Positions 1-8,942 of a stretch of 64,000 nt of DNA are shown here, one piece after another. This stretch comes from Massilibacteroides vaginae (GTDB lineage: Bacteria; Bacteroidota; Bacteroidia; Bacteroidales; Tannerellaceae): contig NZ_FXDJ01000006.1 of assembly GCF_900178525.1 (NCBI RefSeq), forward strand, positions 434,001-498,000, read 5' to 3'. Position 1 is the first letter of the stretch; every line of letters starts with the position of its first letter. The notes under the pieces are model-generated. The model did not search any database. It was not told the DNA's origin and was given only the letters and a program-made list of their open reading frames with translations. The position numbers and the translations under genes are program-made.

Positions 1-299
1 CTTTTGCCACAAAAAGAATCATTCCAATAAGAGGAAAATGGTTTGACAATATTTTACGTTCATCTACAGAACCGATTGTCACTATCGAGGATACTACGCT
101 CGAAATTTATTTCCCTACTGAATTAAATGATGTTTTAATTAGCATATATGATGAACAAGGAAATTATGTTTTTGAGCAATATGTATCTGTTGGAGCTATG
201 GAGAGTTGTTTTGTGAATCTATTTAATTTGGGGGTATATCGTGTTGAAATAATGCATTTTGCCAAAGGGGTTCTTAGAGGGGATTTTATTATAAAATAA
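1..299 (+). CDS. DUF3244-like secreted protein, C-terminal part
   Basis: The open frame enters from the left edge and ends at a TAA; the first full codon is at base 3 and about 98 residues are visible. The visible part starts just before the motif RGKWFDN and continues as beta-rich sequence ending GVLRGDFIIK. This matches, from memory, the small Bacteroidales DUF3244 secreted proteins (signal peptide, then G-W and a C-terminal beta sandwich resembling a secretion-tail domain). The signal peptide and start lie outside the window. The role of the family is unknown. The next two genes on the same strand are also secreted proteins, so this could be one surface-protein cluster. Confidence 0.6.
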   Translation, partial: FATKRIIPIRGKWFDNILRSSTEPIVTIEDTTLEIYFPTELNDVLISIYDEQGNYVFEQYVSVGAMESCFVNLFNLGVYRVEIMHFAKGVLRGDFIIK

Positions 300-406
300 A
301 TTTTCTTTTGATTCGCTTTCAATTTTAATATATGCTTGTGTAGTCTTTTTATTAAAAACAAAATTCATATCTATTATAAAAATCATTAATTAAATTATTT
401 AAAACT

Positions 407-1150
407 ATGAGACGATTAATTTGGGGTTTTTCTGTGTTTTTTTGTACAAATGTTTTTGCGCAAATTTATATTCCAAATGGAACAAGTGGAGTTTTAAAAT
501 CAACAACAGATAAAGTAGGGATTGGGAAGAGTAATCCTAGTGCACTTTTTGAGGTGTACAGTACGAATGCACCTAGTGCAATGATAGGAGGACCTAATGG
601 AAGAATTCAGATAGGGGTTTCTACTAGTAATGGTTCCTATGCTCCATATGCAAAAAATGGAAATTCTATATTACGAGTTCTGGGTGGAATTAATGAAGAA
701 AAAGGGATGTTGTTTCATATTGCCAATGACCTAGGAGATGGTAGGAGCTATTTCAAATTTGGTGATGATAAAAATGGTGCGTGGTTTAGTCTTTACAATA
801 ATAAAAAAGTAATCATTAATGGTTTGGTTGGAATAGGGACTTCTAATCCATCTATGGCTCTTGAGGTAAATGGTAAAATTAGAGCTAAAGAAATAATTGT
901 TGAATCAGGATGGGCTGACTTTGTGTTTAGTGATGAGTATAGATTACCTTCTTTGTATGAGGTAAAAAAACATATTAAAGAACATAAACATTTACCAGGT
1001 ATTCCAACAGAATCTGAGATAAAGGAGACTGGGGCTAACCTTGGAGAAATAGTTGTAAAACTTTTACAAAAAGTTGAAGAATTAACGCTCTACTCTATTC
1101 AGCAACAAGAAATAATTGACAAATCAATAATTAATAGAAACATAGAATGA
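407..1150 (+). CDS. Secreted tail-fibre-domain protein
   Basis: A 247-residue protein with a signal peptide (about residues 1-18, ending NVFAQ). Two copies of a VGIG(T/K)SNPS motif (about residues 37-45 and 142-150) and the segment LEVNGKIRAKEI are typical of the repeat-rich stalks of Bacteroidetes tail-fibre-like surface proteins. The C-terminus (YRLPSLYEVKKHIKEHKHLPGIP..., then NLGE and a coiled coil LLQKVEELTLYSIQQQ) is the conserved C-terminal region of that family. It is probably exported to the cell surface; the ligand is unknown. It ends 1 base before the next start, so the two genes are likely co-transcribed. Confidence 0.7.
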   Translation: MRRLIWGFSVFFCTNVFAQIYIPNGTSGVLKSTTDKVGIGKSNPSALFEVYSTNAPSAMIGGPNGRIQIGVSTSNGSYAPYAKNGNSILRVLGGINEEKGMLFHIANDLGDGRSYFKFGDDKNGAWFSLYNNKKVIINGLVGIGTSNPSMALEVNGKIRAKEIIVESGWADFVFSDEYRLPSLYEVKKHIKEHKHLPGIPTESEIKETGANLGEIVVKLLQKVEELTLYSIQQQEIIDKSIINRNIE

Positions 1151-1151
1151 T

Positions 1152-2294
1152 ATGCAAATTAGAATATATATCTATTTAGCCATACTAAGCTTGAGTAACT
1201 TATTCAGTTTACATGCACAAACCTATAGTTATTTACCCTCTGACATAGAATGGAATGCAAATTATAATGCAGAAATAGATTTTTCTTGTTGGGTTTTTGA
1301 TACAAGCGGAAGTTGGGAATTCGAGTATTCAATAGAGAATTGTCATTTAGTTGTAGGGAACGGATTAATGTCTCCTGGAATATGGACGGGAGGAGGAACA
1401 ACAGATGTACGCTTTAAAATAAAATTAACGAATCCGAACAAGCAAGCCGTTGTTAAATTTAGATGGCTAAAGAATAATATTTCTCGAACTACTCGCATCT
1501 GGAAAATTAATGTAGGATCAATTCCAGAACCAACACCTACATTAAATCTATATGGTCCGGATGAAATGCAAGAAAATACTACAGCAACATTTACAGCTGA
1601 TTATTCAAAACATACATCTTCTTCCAAATATACATGGGGAGTTGCTTCAGGTCTGTCCATTGTAAGTGGACAGGGAACGAATAAAGTAACAGTAAGAGCA
1701 GGAACAGCTCTAGGCAGTAAACAGATTAGTGTTTCCACAGGCAATCTTAAAACCAATAAGAATGTCAACATTACATCTTCAACTTTAAACATAAACAATC
1801 TGAGTATAACATCTAACAAGTCTTTTTCGGGAGAAGCAATAAATATTACAAACACAGCTATATTAAATAATGCCGTAGTTAGTTTTACCGCAAATTCGGC
1901 AGTTAATATAAAGCCTAATTTCCATGCTAGACAAGGAACAACAGTTACAATAACAGCGTTAGGAAATACTCTTCATAGTTCTTATGTAAATAATAGTATT
2001 GCTGATACTTTTCCTGTGCTAGACTTTGTAAATAAGAATGTTATTGGTGATGCTAAAGCTGAGGTAAGAAGTGTATTGAATAATAATATTCTATCAATCA
2101 CACAAAATGTGTTAGATGATGTTATAGATCGTATCGAAATATACAACATATCAGGTGCATTGATACATAGACGAAAGGTTTCTAATAATATAGAGGATTT
2201 CAATATGCATAATTGTAATAATGGAATATACATTATTACAATTCATTATAAGAGAGGAAAAGTTCTATCAAGAAAAATTATTCTTAGAAGATAA
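1152..2294 (+). CDS. Secreted protein with type IX sorting tail
   Basis: A 380-residue protein with an N-terminal signal peptide (cleavage near LHAQ, residue 23). The middle (about 130-210) resembles an Ig/PKD-like beta domain (a TFTADYSKHTSSSKYTW stretch and a GTNKVTVRAG strand). Residues about 215-275 have the short beta pattern NSAVNIKPNFHARQGT often seen before sorting tails. The last 75 residues (IEIYNISGALIHRR, NNGIYIITIHYKRGKVLSRKI) fit a T9SS type A C-terminal domain. Inference: exported by the Por secretion system and anchored or released at the surface. No enzyme motif is visible. A terminator-like hairpin follows the stop. Confidence 0.7.
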   Translation: MQIRIYIYLAILSLSNLFSLHAQTYSYLPSDIEWNANYNAEIDFSCWVFDTSGSWEFEYSIENCHLVVGNGLMSPGIWTGGGTTDVRFKIKLTNPNKQAVVKFRWLKNNISRTTRIWKINVGSIPEPTPTLNLYGPDEMQENTTATFTADYSKHTSSSKYTWGVASGLSIVSGQGTNKVTVRAGTALGSKQISVSTGNLKTNKNVNITSSTLNINNLSITSNKSFSGEAINITNTAILNNAVVSFTANSAVNIKPNFHARQGTTVTITALGNTLHSSYVNNSIADTFPVLDFVNKNVIGDAKAEVRSVLNNNILSITQNVLDDVIDRIEIYNISGALIHRRKVSNNIEDFNMHNCNNGIYIITIHYKRGKVLSRKIILRR

Positions 2295-2302
2295 AATCTT
2301 CA

Positions 2303-2344
2303 CAAAAAACAGCCTTCCCATTCGTTAGAGATGGCTGTTTTTTG
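2303..2344 (+). terminator. Rho-independent terminator
   Basis: AAAACAGCC pairs with GGCTGTTTT across an 18-base loop, followed by T residues, starting 8 bases after the stop of the T9SS-tail protein. Confidence 0.7.
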
Positions 2345-2387
2345 ATAAATAATAAAGCATAAAAAAAGTGGGTGTATAACTTTTAAC

Positions 2388-2395
2388 TACTTTTG
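2388..2395 (+). promoter_or_regulatory. -7 box TACTTTTG upstream of acyltransferase
   Basis: TACTTTTG fits the Bacteroidetes -7 consensus TAnnTTTG and lies 79 bases before the acyltransferase ATG, just after the upstream terminator. No convincing -33 TTG is seen at the usual spacing. Confidence 0.35.
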
Positions 2396-2474
2396 TTTCT
2401 CGAATGCCATGGGGCACTGTTTTCTATTATTTTATTATCAAATATAAAGAAGCAATTGGCTTCTATTCAATTTT

Positions 2475-3482
2475 ATGACTTCTCAAAAACACTATATCTG
2501 GGTTGATTATGCAAAATTTTTAAGCATATTCTTGGTGGTCTATTTTCATACATCACCGGTATTGGATAATATTCCAGGTACTTCTTTGCACTTTTTACGA
2601 ATGCCTTGTTTCTTTTTCCTTGCCGGTTTGTTATTTCATTTTGACAAATACCCAACTTATAAACAATATTTTATGCATAGAAGTAAACAGCTTCTTATCC
2701 CTTATTGCTGTTTTTTTATTCTTTTCTATGCTTATTGGTTGATTATTGGTAGGAGAACAGGATCACCAGAGGATTTAGCTGCTCCTTTTTATCAGCCTAT
2801 ATTTGAATATTTACGAGGGACTCCTCGCTTGGTTTGTATTCCTTTGTGGTTTATTCCGTGTCTATTTGTCATGCAAAGCACATTTTTTTTGATTTTTAAA
2901 CGAATAAATCGTTTATGGGCCGTTTTTATTTTATTCCTGTTCCCATTTATCGCTTTATTTGTAAATTTGGATAATACTCCATTTGCTCTTGACTCTGTAT
3001 GTGGTCGAATTCCATTTTATGGAATAGCTTCTTTGTATAGGAAAGAAATATTTGATTTTTTTGAACAAAGAAAAAAACATCTTTTTATTGCCTTGAATTC
3101 ATTAGTGATTCATATTGTTTTTTGCTTCTTATTTATTACTCCTGCATCAAATATGCAGCGTATAGCTATCGAACTGATTGGTAGTTTCAGCATATTGCTT
3201 CCTGTTTTGATTTTTATAAATTGGCTTTCAAGTTATTGGGGAAAACAGTTCTGGATTACATATATGGCGAGTAACGCAATCGTTATATTAGCATTTCATA
3301 CGTACAGTATAATCTTTATTCAAAAACTAATATTGTGGATATTTAATGATACCATTATTTTCTTTGAGGGGAAATACACTTTAAAGCTTATTATTGCTAT
3401 TGTTGTTATGGCAAGTATGATTATTCCCATTTGGTTCATAAATAAATATACTCCATTTGTGCTTGCTAGAAAACACTATTAA
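2475..3482 (+). CDS. Acyltransferase 3 family membrane protein
   Basis: A 335-residue, very hydrophobic protein with about ten predicted membrane segments. The N-terminus YIWVDYAKFLSIFLVVYFH carries the D/K...H signature of acyltransferase family 3 (the His in the first helix is the usual catalytic candidate), followed by FLRMPCFFFLAGLLF, the second family motif. Such proteins move acetyl or other acyl groups onto cell-envelope sugars across the inner membrane. The substrate cannot be told from sequence, and no glycan biosynthesis genes are adjacent. The gene appears monocistronic. Confidence 0.8.
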   Translation: MTSQKHYIWVDYAKFLSIFLVVYFHTSPVLDNIPGTSLHFLRMPCFFFLAGLLFHFDKYPTYKQYFMHRSKQLLIPYCCFFILFYAYWLIIGRRTGSPEDLAAPFYQPIFEYLRGTPRLVCIPLWFIPCLFVMQSTFFLIFKRINRLWAVFILFLFPFIALFVNLDNTPFALDSVCGRIPFYGIASLYRKEIFDFFEQRKKHLFIALNSLVIHIVFCFLFITPASNMQRIAIELIGSFSILLPVLIFINWLSSYWGKQFWITYMASNAIVILAFHTYSIIFIQKLILWIFNDTIIFFEGKYTLKLIIAIVVMASMIIPIWFINKYTPFVLARKHY

Positions 3483-3547
3483 GTATAGTTGTTTCTTTTA
3501 CTCAGACTAGTCTCAATTCTTATTTATAAACATAAACTTTTAATATA

Positions 3548-3946
3548 ATGCTTATGACTTTTTTCAAATCCTTATTCCTTCTCTCTTTTACAGCTATTAT
3601 ATTCAGTTGTAGTAATGACGATGAAGCTTTCAAATTCAATACAGAATCCTTATATCAAACAACTTGGGAAGGAATAGAACTTGTGACTGACGGAGATGAG
3701 ATTATAAGGACTATAAATGTGGTAATGCAATTTTTCACTACAGATAGTGGGCAATACATTCTTAAAGAAGAAGGATATTCAACGGGAATATATGAGTTTA
3801 AATATTCTATCGAAGGCAAAATTATGGATATTAAAGATGGACCTCTTTTCAGTAAACGAACTCTCTTGGATTTTTCTAAAGATAGAATAGTATTAGAAGC
3901 AATAGGTTCATACAAAGTTACTCTTACATTAACTAGAAAATATTAG
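3548..3946 (+). CDS. Small lipoprotein, function unknown
   Basis: A 132-residue protein with a lipoprotein signal (hydrophobic stretch then IIFSC, Cys about residue 21) and an acidic SNDDEA after the Cys, typical of Bacteroidetes lipoproteins. The body has alternating beta-strand character (TTWEGIELV, YSTGIYEFKYSIEG, YKVTLTLTRKY) and resembles small lipocalin-like proteins only in overall layout; I do not recognise the family. A second in-frame ATG two codons in (3554) is an alternative start. Confidence 0.6.
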   Translation: MLMTFFKSLFLLSFTAIIFSCSNDDEAFKFNTESLYQTTWEGIELVTDGDEIIRTINVVMQFFTTDSGQYILKEEGYSTGIYEFKYSIEGKIMDIKDGPLFSKRTLLDFSKDRIVLEAIGSYKVTLTLTRKY

Positions 3947-3997
3947 TTACGCGTTTGACGAATACCCCCTTTAAGCTTACGCAACACCCCATATCAA

Positions 3998-4055
3998 CTT
4001 ACCCTTTCCCCTGTCCGACTGATTTTATTGGACTGGAGAAAGGGTACGTTTTTTT
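3998..4055 (+). terminator. Rho-independent terminator
   Basis: Long imperfect stem: ACCCTTT and GTCC pair with GGAC and AAAGGGT, closed by ATTTTATT, followed by seven T. It ends transcription of the small lipoprotein. The rest of the 364-base gap up to 4310 shows no gene that I can support. Confidence 0.7.
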
Positions 4056-4310
4056 ATATATACTCTATCTCTTTTCCTGTAAATAAAAAACTTTTCATAT
4101 TTTTGTTAAAAATCAATGGTTGTTTGTTTTCTATTATTAAAATCATCACCTTGCTAATGCGTACTATATTCGTTACTTTTTTGTGTGGTATGTTAGAGGT
4201 TTTTAAAAGGAGAATTTGTAATCTTAGAGTAAGAAAAAAAATAGATTTGGGGTTGTAGTATTGGCTTATAAAACAATTTAACTTATAAAAATATTTAAAT
4301 TTATACAATT

Positions 4311-4547
4311 ATGAAACAAATTACTTTTTTGATTTTACTGTTATGCTGTATTTCGTGCGATGACGATAAAAAAGAACCGGAACCACCCGAAATCTCTTTG
4401 GATCGAACAGAAATTACATTTGAAGATTCAGGGGGAGAAATTACATTAAAGCTAATTGCCAATAATAATTGGACAGCAGACAATATCCCCGACTGGATTA
4501 TTTTTAATCATATTTCCGAAATCACATTTCAAATGACTTTTCCTTAA
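4311..4547 (+). pseudogene. Truncated BACON-type lipoprotein
   Basis: A 78-residue frame starting with a lipoprotein signal (MKQITFLILLLCCISC) and an acidic DDDKKEPEPPE linker. It is followed by ISLDRTEITFEDSGGE and NNWTADNIPDWI, which match the first two-thirds of a BACON domain (Bacteroidetes Ig-like fold with a conserved W). The match then stops and the frame ends after HISEITFQMTFP. Intact relatives are normally much longer, so I read this as the 5' remnant of a larger surface lipoprotein. A genuine short lipoprotein cannot be excluded. Confidence 0.5.
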
Positions 4548-4620
4548 ATATTAATACACAAAACCAATCAATAAGTAGTAATCTGCATACGTTGATTTTT
4601 CATATTACTATATAAAAAAA

Positions 4621-4681
4621 AACATAAAGGTTATTTTCTCAAACATAAAGGTTATTTTTCGAAAAATAACCTTTATGTTTT
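4621..4681. repeat. 21-bp period repeats and 40-bp perfect palindrome
   Basis: Two direct units containing CATAAAGGTTATTTT begin 21 bases apart (C at 4623 and 4644). The second is followed directly by its exact reverse complement, so 4641-4680 is a perfect 40-bp palindrome centred on TTCGAA. It lies about 230 bp before the likely start of the ATPase. The same 21-base unit recurs as three direct copies near 60651-60702. Possible roles are a protein-binding site, a terminator or a mobile-element end. The remainder of the gap 4548-4906 holds no gene. Confidence 0.8.
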
Positions 4682-4906
4682 TCAGCAATATACACACCTG
4701 ATTATCAGCAACATACAAAAACGCCTAAAACAGGCTGAGAGCCGGCTTAAATTTACCGAAAAAGACAATAAAATTTGTCGCCACAAGAGCGTAATGATAT
4801 ACAACGTGAGTCATTCGGCATACATTCTGATTCTATTTGCCAATTTCAAAAAAATAAAATTACTTTTACAACAACAGTAAAATTTACCGTCGTAAAATTT
4901 ACCATC

Positions 4907-6227
4907 ATGAAATTCTACAATCGCAGAGAAGAATTGGCTCAACTCAAAGACATAAAAGAGAGAGCATTTAACGACCACTCTAAACTAACTGTATTAACAG
5001 GGCGTAGGCGTGTGGGTAAAACATTGCTTATTCTCAAGGCATTGGGAAAAGAGCCGTTTATCTACCTTTTTGTTGGTCGTAAGAATGAAGCAGACCTTTG
5101 TAGTGGGTATATTGAGGAGATTGCTCAAAAGCTCAACATTTTTGTACCACCGATGAATCGCTTTGTAGATGTGTTCCGCTTTTTGATGGAACAAGGCATA
5201 ACTCGCAAGTTCTCGCTTGTAATAGATGAGTTTCAGGAATTTATGAATGTGAACGAATCTGTTTATAGCGATATACAAAACTATTGGGATCAGTATAGAA
5301 CGAGGACCAATATTAATTTTGTGGTTAGCGGTTCGATCTACTCCTTGATGGTTAAGATATTTCAGGATAAGAAAGAACCTTTGTTTGGCAGAGCTGATGC
5401 TACAATGAGGGTTCGCCCTTTTACAACAGAAGTGCTCAAAGAAATTATGCACGACCATAAACCTAACTTTACAAATGATGAGCTTTTGGTTCTTTACACC
5501 TTTACGGGTGGTGTTCCTAAGTATGTTGAGTTATTGGTAGATAATAAAGCGTTGACCATTCCTAAAATGATCCGACAAATATGCCAAAGCGATTCTCCAT
5601 TTTTAGGAGAAGGACGCAACTTATTAATTGAAGAGTTTGGCAAAAAATATGGAAACTATTTCTCTATTCTTTCGGCAATTTCGTCGGGTATAAATACACA
5701 ATCAGAGATTGAATCTATTTTAGGTGATAAGAGTCTCGGTGGACAGCTAAACAAACTTGAAACGGTTTATGAGGTAGTAACCAAGCAACGCCCCATTTTC
5801 TCAAAAGAGGGTACACAAACCGTTAGATATGAGATATCAGACAACTTCTTGCGTTTTTGGTTCAGATATATTGAGCGAAACCGTCCACTTATTGAAATTG
5901 GTAATTTTATAGGATTGATGAAGATTGTTGAAAATGATTATACCACTTATTCAGGTAAGACACTCGAACTTTATTATAAACAAAAATTGCAGGAGAGTTT
6001 TGAATACCGCGCTATAGGTTCATGGTGGGAAGCAAAAGGAGCACAAAATGAAGTTGATATTATTGCCATTTCTTTAGACAATAAGAGCGCATTGGTTGTG
6101 GAAGTGAAGCGACAAAAAAAAGAATTTCAAACCTCAGGCATTTGAGGAAAAAGTACAGTTGCTTCGTTCAAAATTACTGCACAAGTACGAAATAGAAACA
6201 GCCTGTTGGGATATAGAGAATATGTAG
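4907..6227 (+). pseudogene. AAA ATPase / DUF234 protein, frameshifted
   Basis: Archaeal-type ATPase plus DUF234 family. The start is chosen at 4907 (MKFYNRREEL) because family members begin this way; the open frame extends upstream to 4775 without similarity. Walker A is GRRRVGKT (residues 32-39) and Walker B is LVIDEFQEF. The C-terminus has a PD-(D/E)xK nuclease-like signature: GSWWEA, NEVDII, VVEVKR. The frame stops at 6145 after FQTSGI. Dropping one A from the A8 run at 6114-6121 restores RQKKNFKPQAFEEKVQ...KYEIETACWDIENM, ending at TAG 6225-6227, the expected family ending (439 residues). This is a real frameshift, transcript slippage or a sequencing error. Function unknown; possibly a defence or toxin-like nuclease ATPase. 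Confidence 0.75.
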
Positions 6228-6386
6228 GATCAGCATCATCAGAAAAGTATTATTCCGGTTATAATTCATGAGCTTAAAAAAACGGACTACGCTATTCATT
6301 TTTCTATCTTGTATCTTGGAAAAGGGATTTCGTATAGTATTCTATAGGGATTGTATATTATAAAAAAGTCGGAGACTTTCAAGCAT

Positions 6387-6394
6387 TACTTTTG
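6387..6394 (+). promoter_or_regulatory. -7 box TACTTTTG
   Basis: Matches TAnnTTTG and sits 29 bases before the outer-membrane protein start. A -33 element at standard distance is not visible. Confidence 0.4.
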
Positions 6395-6423
6395 TATCAG
6401 TATTCATCTAATTAATAAAATGA

Positions 6424-7317
6424 ATGAGATACAAATGGTTATTTTCAGCTATATTAGTACTGGCGTCGCTACAAACAGTAAGTGCTCAAATTTATATTAA
6501 GACAGATTATTTCAGGACTTCTGATTTTCGTGATGCGGATAAAACAAAAATAGGTGGGAAAGGTGACTTTAAAATAGTTGAAGGCGGACTGCAAATTCCG
6601 GTCTTTATAACGATGAACGAACTAAATCAACCAACAGCATGGGCTGTTGCCCTGCAAGGTGCTTATGGTGAGATGAATAATAAAGGTTTATCACCCAATT
6701 TTGCTTTAAATAGATTATTTAATGCCCAACTTGCATTAATCCATACCCGTCCGCTATCTGAAAAATGGTCGGTAATGGCAATGGTTGGTGGTGGTATCTA
6801 TTCGGATATGTCTCATTTTTCCGGCAAATGCATTTTAGGTCAGGGAGGTGTATTATTTATCCGCAGGATGAATGCGAACTTAGATCTTGGTGGTGGTGCG
6901 GCAATCAATAATATGCTTGGCTATCCGATGGCATTTTTTTCTTTGTATCTGGACTGGCACCAAAATGGGAAGTACGACTTCAATTTGTCTATGACAACCA
7001 AATTTGAGATTTCTGGAGGAATGAGGTTAAACGAGAAATGGAAATTACGCGTGATTGGTGAAGCAAACGGTATGAGTGCTGTTGTTGACAAGGACGGAGA
7101 ATCTCAAATATATGTGCACAACTGGGGTACTATTGGTTTTAGGCCGGAATTGAATTTAGGGAAGATGTGGAAAGCATACATGACAGCAGGTGTTTCGGTA
7201 AAACGGGAATCCTATTATCAGAAACGCACCTTAAAAGCCTTTTATTCCAGTATAGAGGATTATCCGCATTTTGGCGTAGCACCCTATATTTCATTCGGGC
7301 TTGGGTTTGGCTTTTGA
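6424..7317 (+). CDS. DUF6268-like outer-membrane beta-barrel protein
   Basis: A 297-residue protein with a signal peptide (cleavage after TVSAQ, about residue 22). The rest alternates short amphipathic strands and ends in an aromatic (YISFGLGFGF), as outer-membrane barrels do. Segments such as GGKGDFKIVEGGLQIPV and NAQLALIHTRPLSEKWSV, and the conserved HFGVAPY near the end, match what I remember of the DUF6268 family. No enzyme motif. It is followed after 15 bases by kinase-like genes, so it may be the output or the sensed partner of that locus. Confidence 0.65.
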   Translation: MRYKWLFSAILVLASLQTVSAQIYIKTDYFRTSDFRDADKTKIGGKGDFKIVEGGLQIPVFITMNELNQPTAWAVALQGAYGEMNNKGLSPNFALNRLFNAQLALIHTRPLSEKWSVMAMVGGGIYSDMSHFSGKCILGQGGVLFIRRMNANLDLGGGAAINNMLGYPMAFFSLYLDWHQNGKYDFNLSMTTKFEISGGMRLNEKWKLRVIGEANGMSAVVDKDGESQIYVHNWGTIGFRPELNLGKMWKAYMTAGVSVKRESYYQKRTLKAFYSSIEDYPHFGVAPYISFGLGFGF

Positions 7318-7332
7318 TGTAAAATAAATCTA

Positions 7333-8241
7333 TTGAAAACAAATTCTACATATCACAATGCAGCGATAAATTTCCTGATAAATCCAGACAACAGGGGTTA
7401 CAGGTATTTGTTGTTGATAGTGTGCATGGCTGTTGTAGCGGTGAATTCGGCATTGCTCTCTTTTCCTTATAACTACGCCATTGCTTTTGCATATAGCATT
7501 GGTTTGTTGATAATCTATTTGAGCATAATTTATTTGAATATTAAAATATTAGTTCCCCGCTATTTATTGCAGAATCGCTACCGGATATATATCGGCATGC
7601 TTACAACACTTGCCTTGTTCACTATAGCTTTTGATTTAACTATAGAGTTCTACATCAAAAAGTTTTTTCATCTCAATTATGGGAAATTTTCAATACTTGA
7701 AAGAAAAGATGATTTTGTATTGAATATTATTGCGACCTGTTTTCTTTATGTTATATGTTTTGCAGGGACATCCATTGGTGTGCTGTTTAAACATTGGTTA
7801 GCGTCCGTGCAACAAATAAATCAACTGGAAAAAGACACCATTAAGGCGGAACTTCAACACCTGAAAAGCCGGATTTACCCCGGTTTTCTATTCAAAACAT
7901 TGGAAAAGGCAGGAGAGCAGGCATTTGAATATTCCATAGTTATCGATGAAAACATTAAGCATGTATTAGTACCTCCTTTACTGTTTGTTTCAATAGTATT
8001 GCCAACAGTTGATAGCATCACAGAATATGAAGAGATGCCATTCATCAATTTGTCATTCGGCATAAAAGATAAGTCGCTAATGTTTGTCTGCTCAGGAACA
8101 AAGTCGGGCAAAGTAACAGATATTGAAGATATAGTAAACAGTAAACGCAGATTAGATTTACTGTTTGGCGAGAATTATACATTAGATTTTAGTGAAGATG
8201 AAAAATCTCAATCTATTAATTTAGGTTTGAACATTTTATGA
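7333..8241 (+). CDS. Degenerate LytS-type histidine kinase (pseudokinase)
   Basis: 302 residues from a TTG start. The start is supported by alignment of its N-terminus (AAINFLINPDNRGYRYLLLI) with the next gene (GIFHDFLINPKFSIIRHLLL). Four membrane segments (about residues 22-145) are followed by a coiled linker. Where LytS/YehU kinases have INPHFLFN, this protein has IYPGFLFK, so the phosphorylated His is gone. The dimerisation part after it is shortened, the N-box (usually VENAxKHG) reads VLPTVDSITEYE, and the glycine box is missing, although NSKRRLDLLFGENYTL still aligns with the kinase end. It is intact as a frame but cannot be an active kinase. It could be a decaying gene or a regulatory partner of the next protein. 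Confidence 0.65.
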   Translation: MKTNSTYHNAAINFLINPDNRGYRYLLLIVCMAVVAVNSALLSFPYNYAIAFAYSIGLLIIYLSIIYLNIKILVPRYLLQNRYRIYIGMLTTLALFTIAFDLTIEFYIKKFFHLNYGKFSILERKDDFVLNIIATCFLYVICFAGTSIGVLFKHWLASVQQINQLEKDTIKAELQHLKSRIYPGFLFKTLEKAGEQAFEYSIVIDENIKHVLVPPLLFVSIVLPTVDSITEYEEMPFINLSFGIKDKSLMFVCSGTKSGKVTDIEDIVNSKRRLDLLFGENYTLDFSEDEKSQSINLGLNIL

Positions 8242-8942
8242 ATAAAGGTAATGACAACGGTATATTTCACGATTTCCTGATAAATCCTAAGTTTAGCATT
8301 ATCAGGCATCTGCTCTTATTGTTTCTTGTCGCAACGATTGCGTTTCAATTATCATCTGCTGAGTATCTGTCGGGGAGCAAGGCGTATGCCATAGGACAAT
8401 TTTTATTATTCTCCGGAATAGTGTATTTGAATATATATGTACTCGCTCCTGCTTTGTTATTAAAAAACAAATTGCTTCAATATGTTATAGCGGTATTTAT
8501 GGCGGTACTGCTTGTCATTTGCCTGATCGTCTTTTTACAATATATGACAATCGTTGCAGGAAATAAAAATTATCAACCGTCACAACCGCTGCTATTGTCT
8601 TTAATAAATGTTTTGTCCGTCGTTATTTCATTGGGCCTAATTGTGGCAGGAAGTTCCACAATCCTATTGTTTAAACAATGGATAACACACGAGCAACGCA
8701 TTAGTGAGTTAGAAAACATAACAGTAAAATCGGAACTTGAACAACTGAAAAATCAGATAAACCCGCATTTTCTTTTTAATATGCTGAATAACGCAAACGA
8801 ATTGTGTAAAGAGAATCCGGATGAAGCTGCGCAAATCATATTTAAACTAAATGATTTGCTCAAATACCAGTTGAGTGACAGTAGCAAGGATAAAAATAGA
8901 GCAAAAGATAATAACCAAAATGAACTTAAAAACCATTTTTGA
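8238..8942 (+). pseudogene. Truncated LytS-type histidine kinase
   Basis: 234 residues; its ATG overlaps the previous stop by 4 bases. Four membrane helices (about residues 22-150) precede an intact H-box, LKNQINPHFLFNMLNN (His near residue 174), and the dimerisation helix ending LLKYQLSDSS. The ATPase domain is absent. After SSKDK the sequence loses kinase similarity and within a few bases, in another frame, becomes a LytTR DNA-binding domain. The simplest reading is one internal deletion joining the kinase gene to the end of a downstream response-regulator gene. The truncated product would keep the membrane sensor but lack catalysis. Confidence 0.7.

Noticed and set aside
4028-4258. 76-residue plus-strand frame
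   Set aside because: It begins inside the terminator stem, has no family similarity, and has AT-rich random-looking composition.
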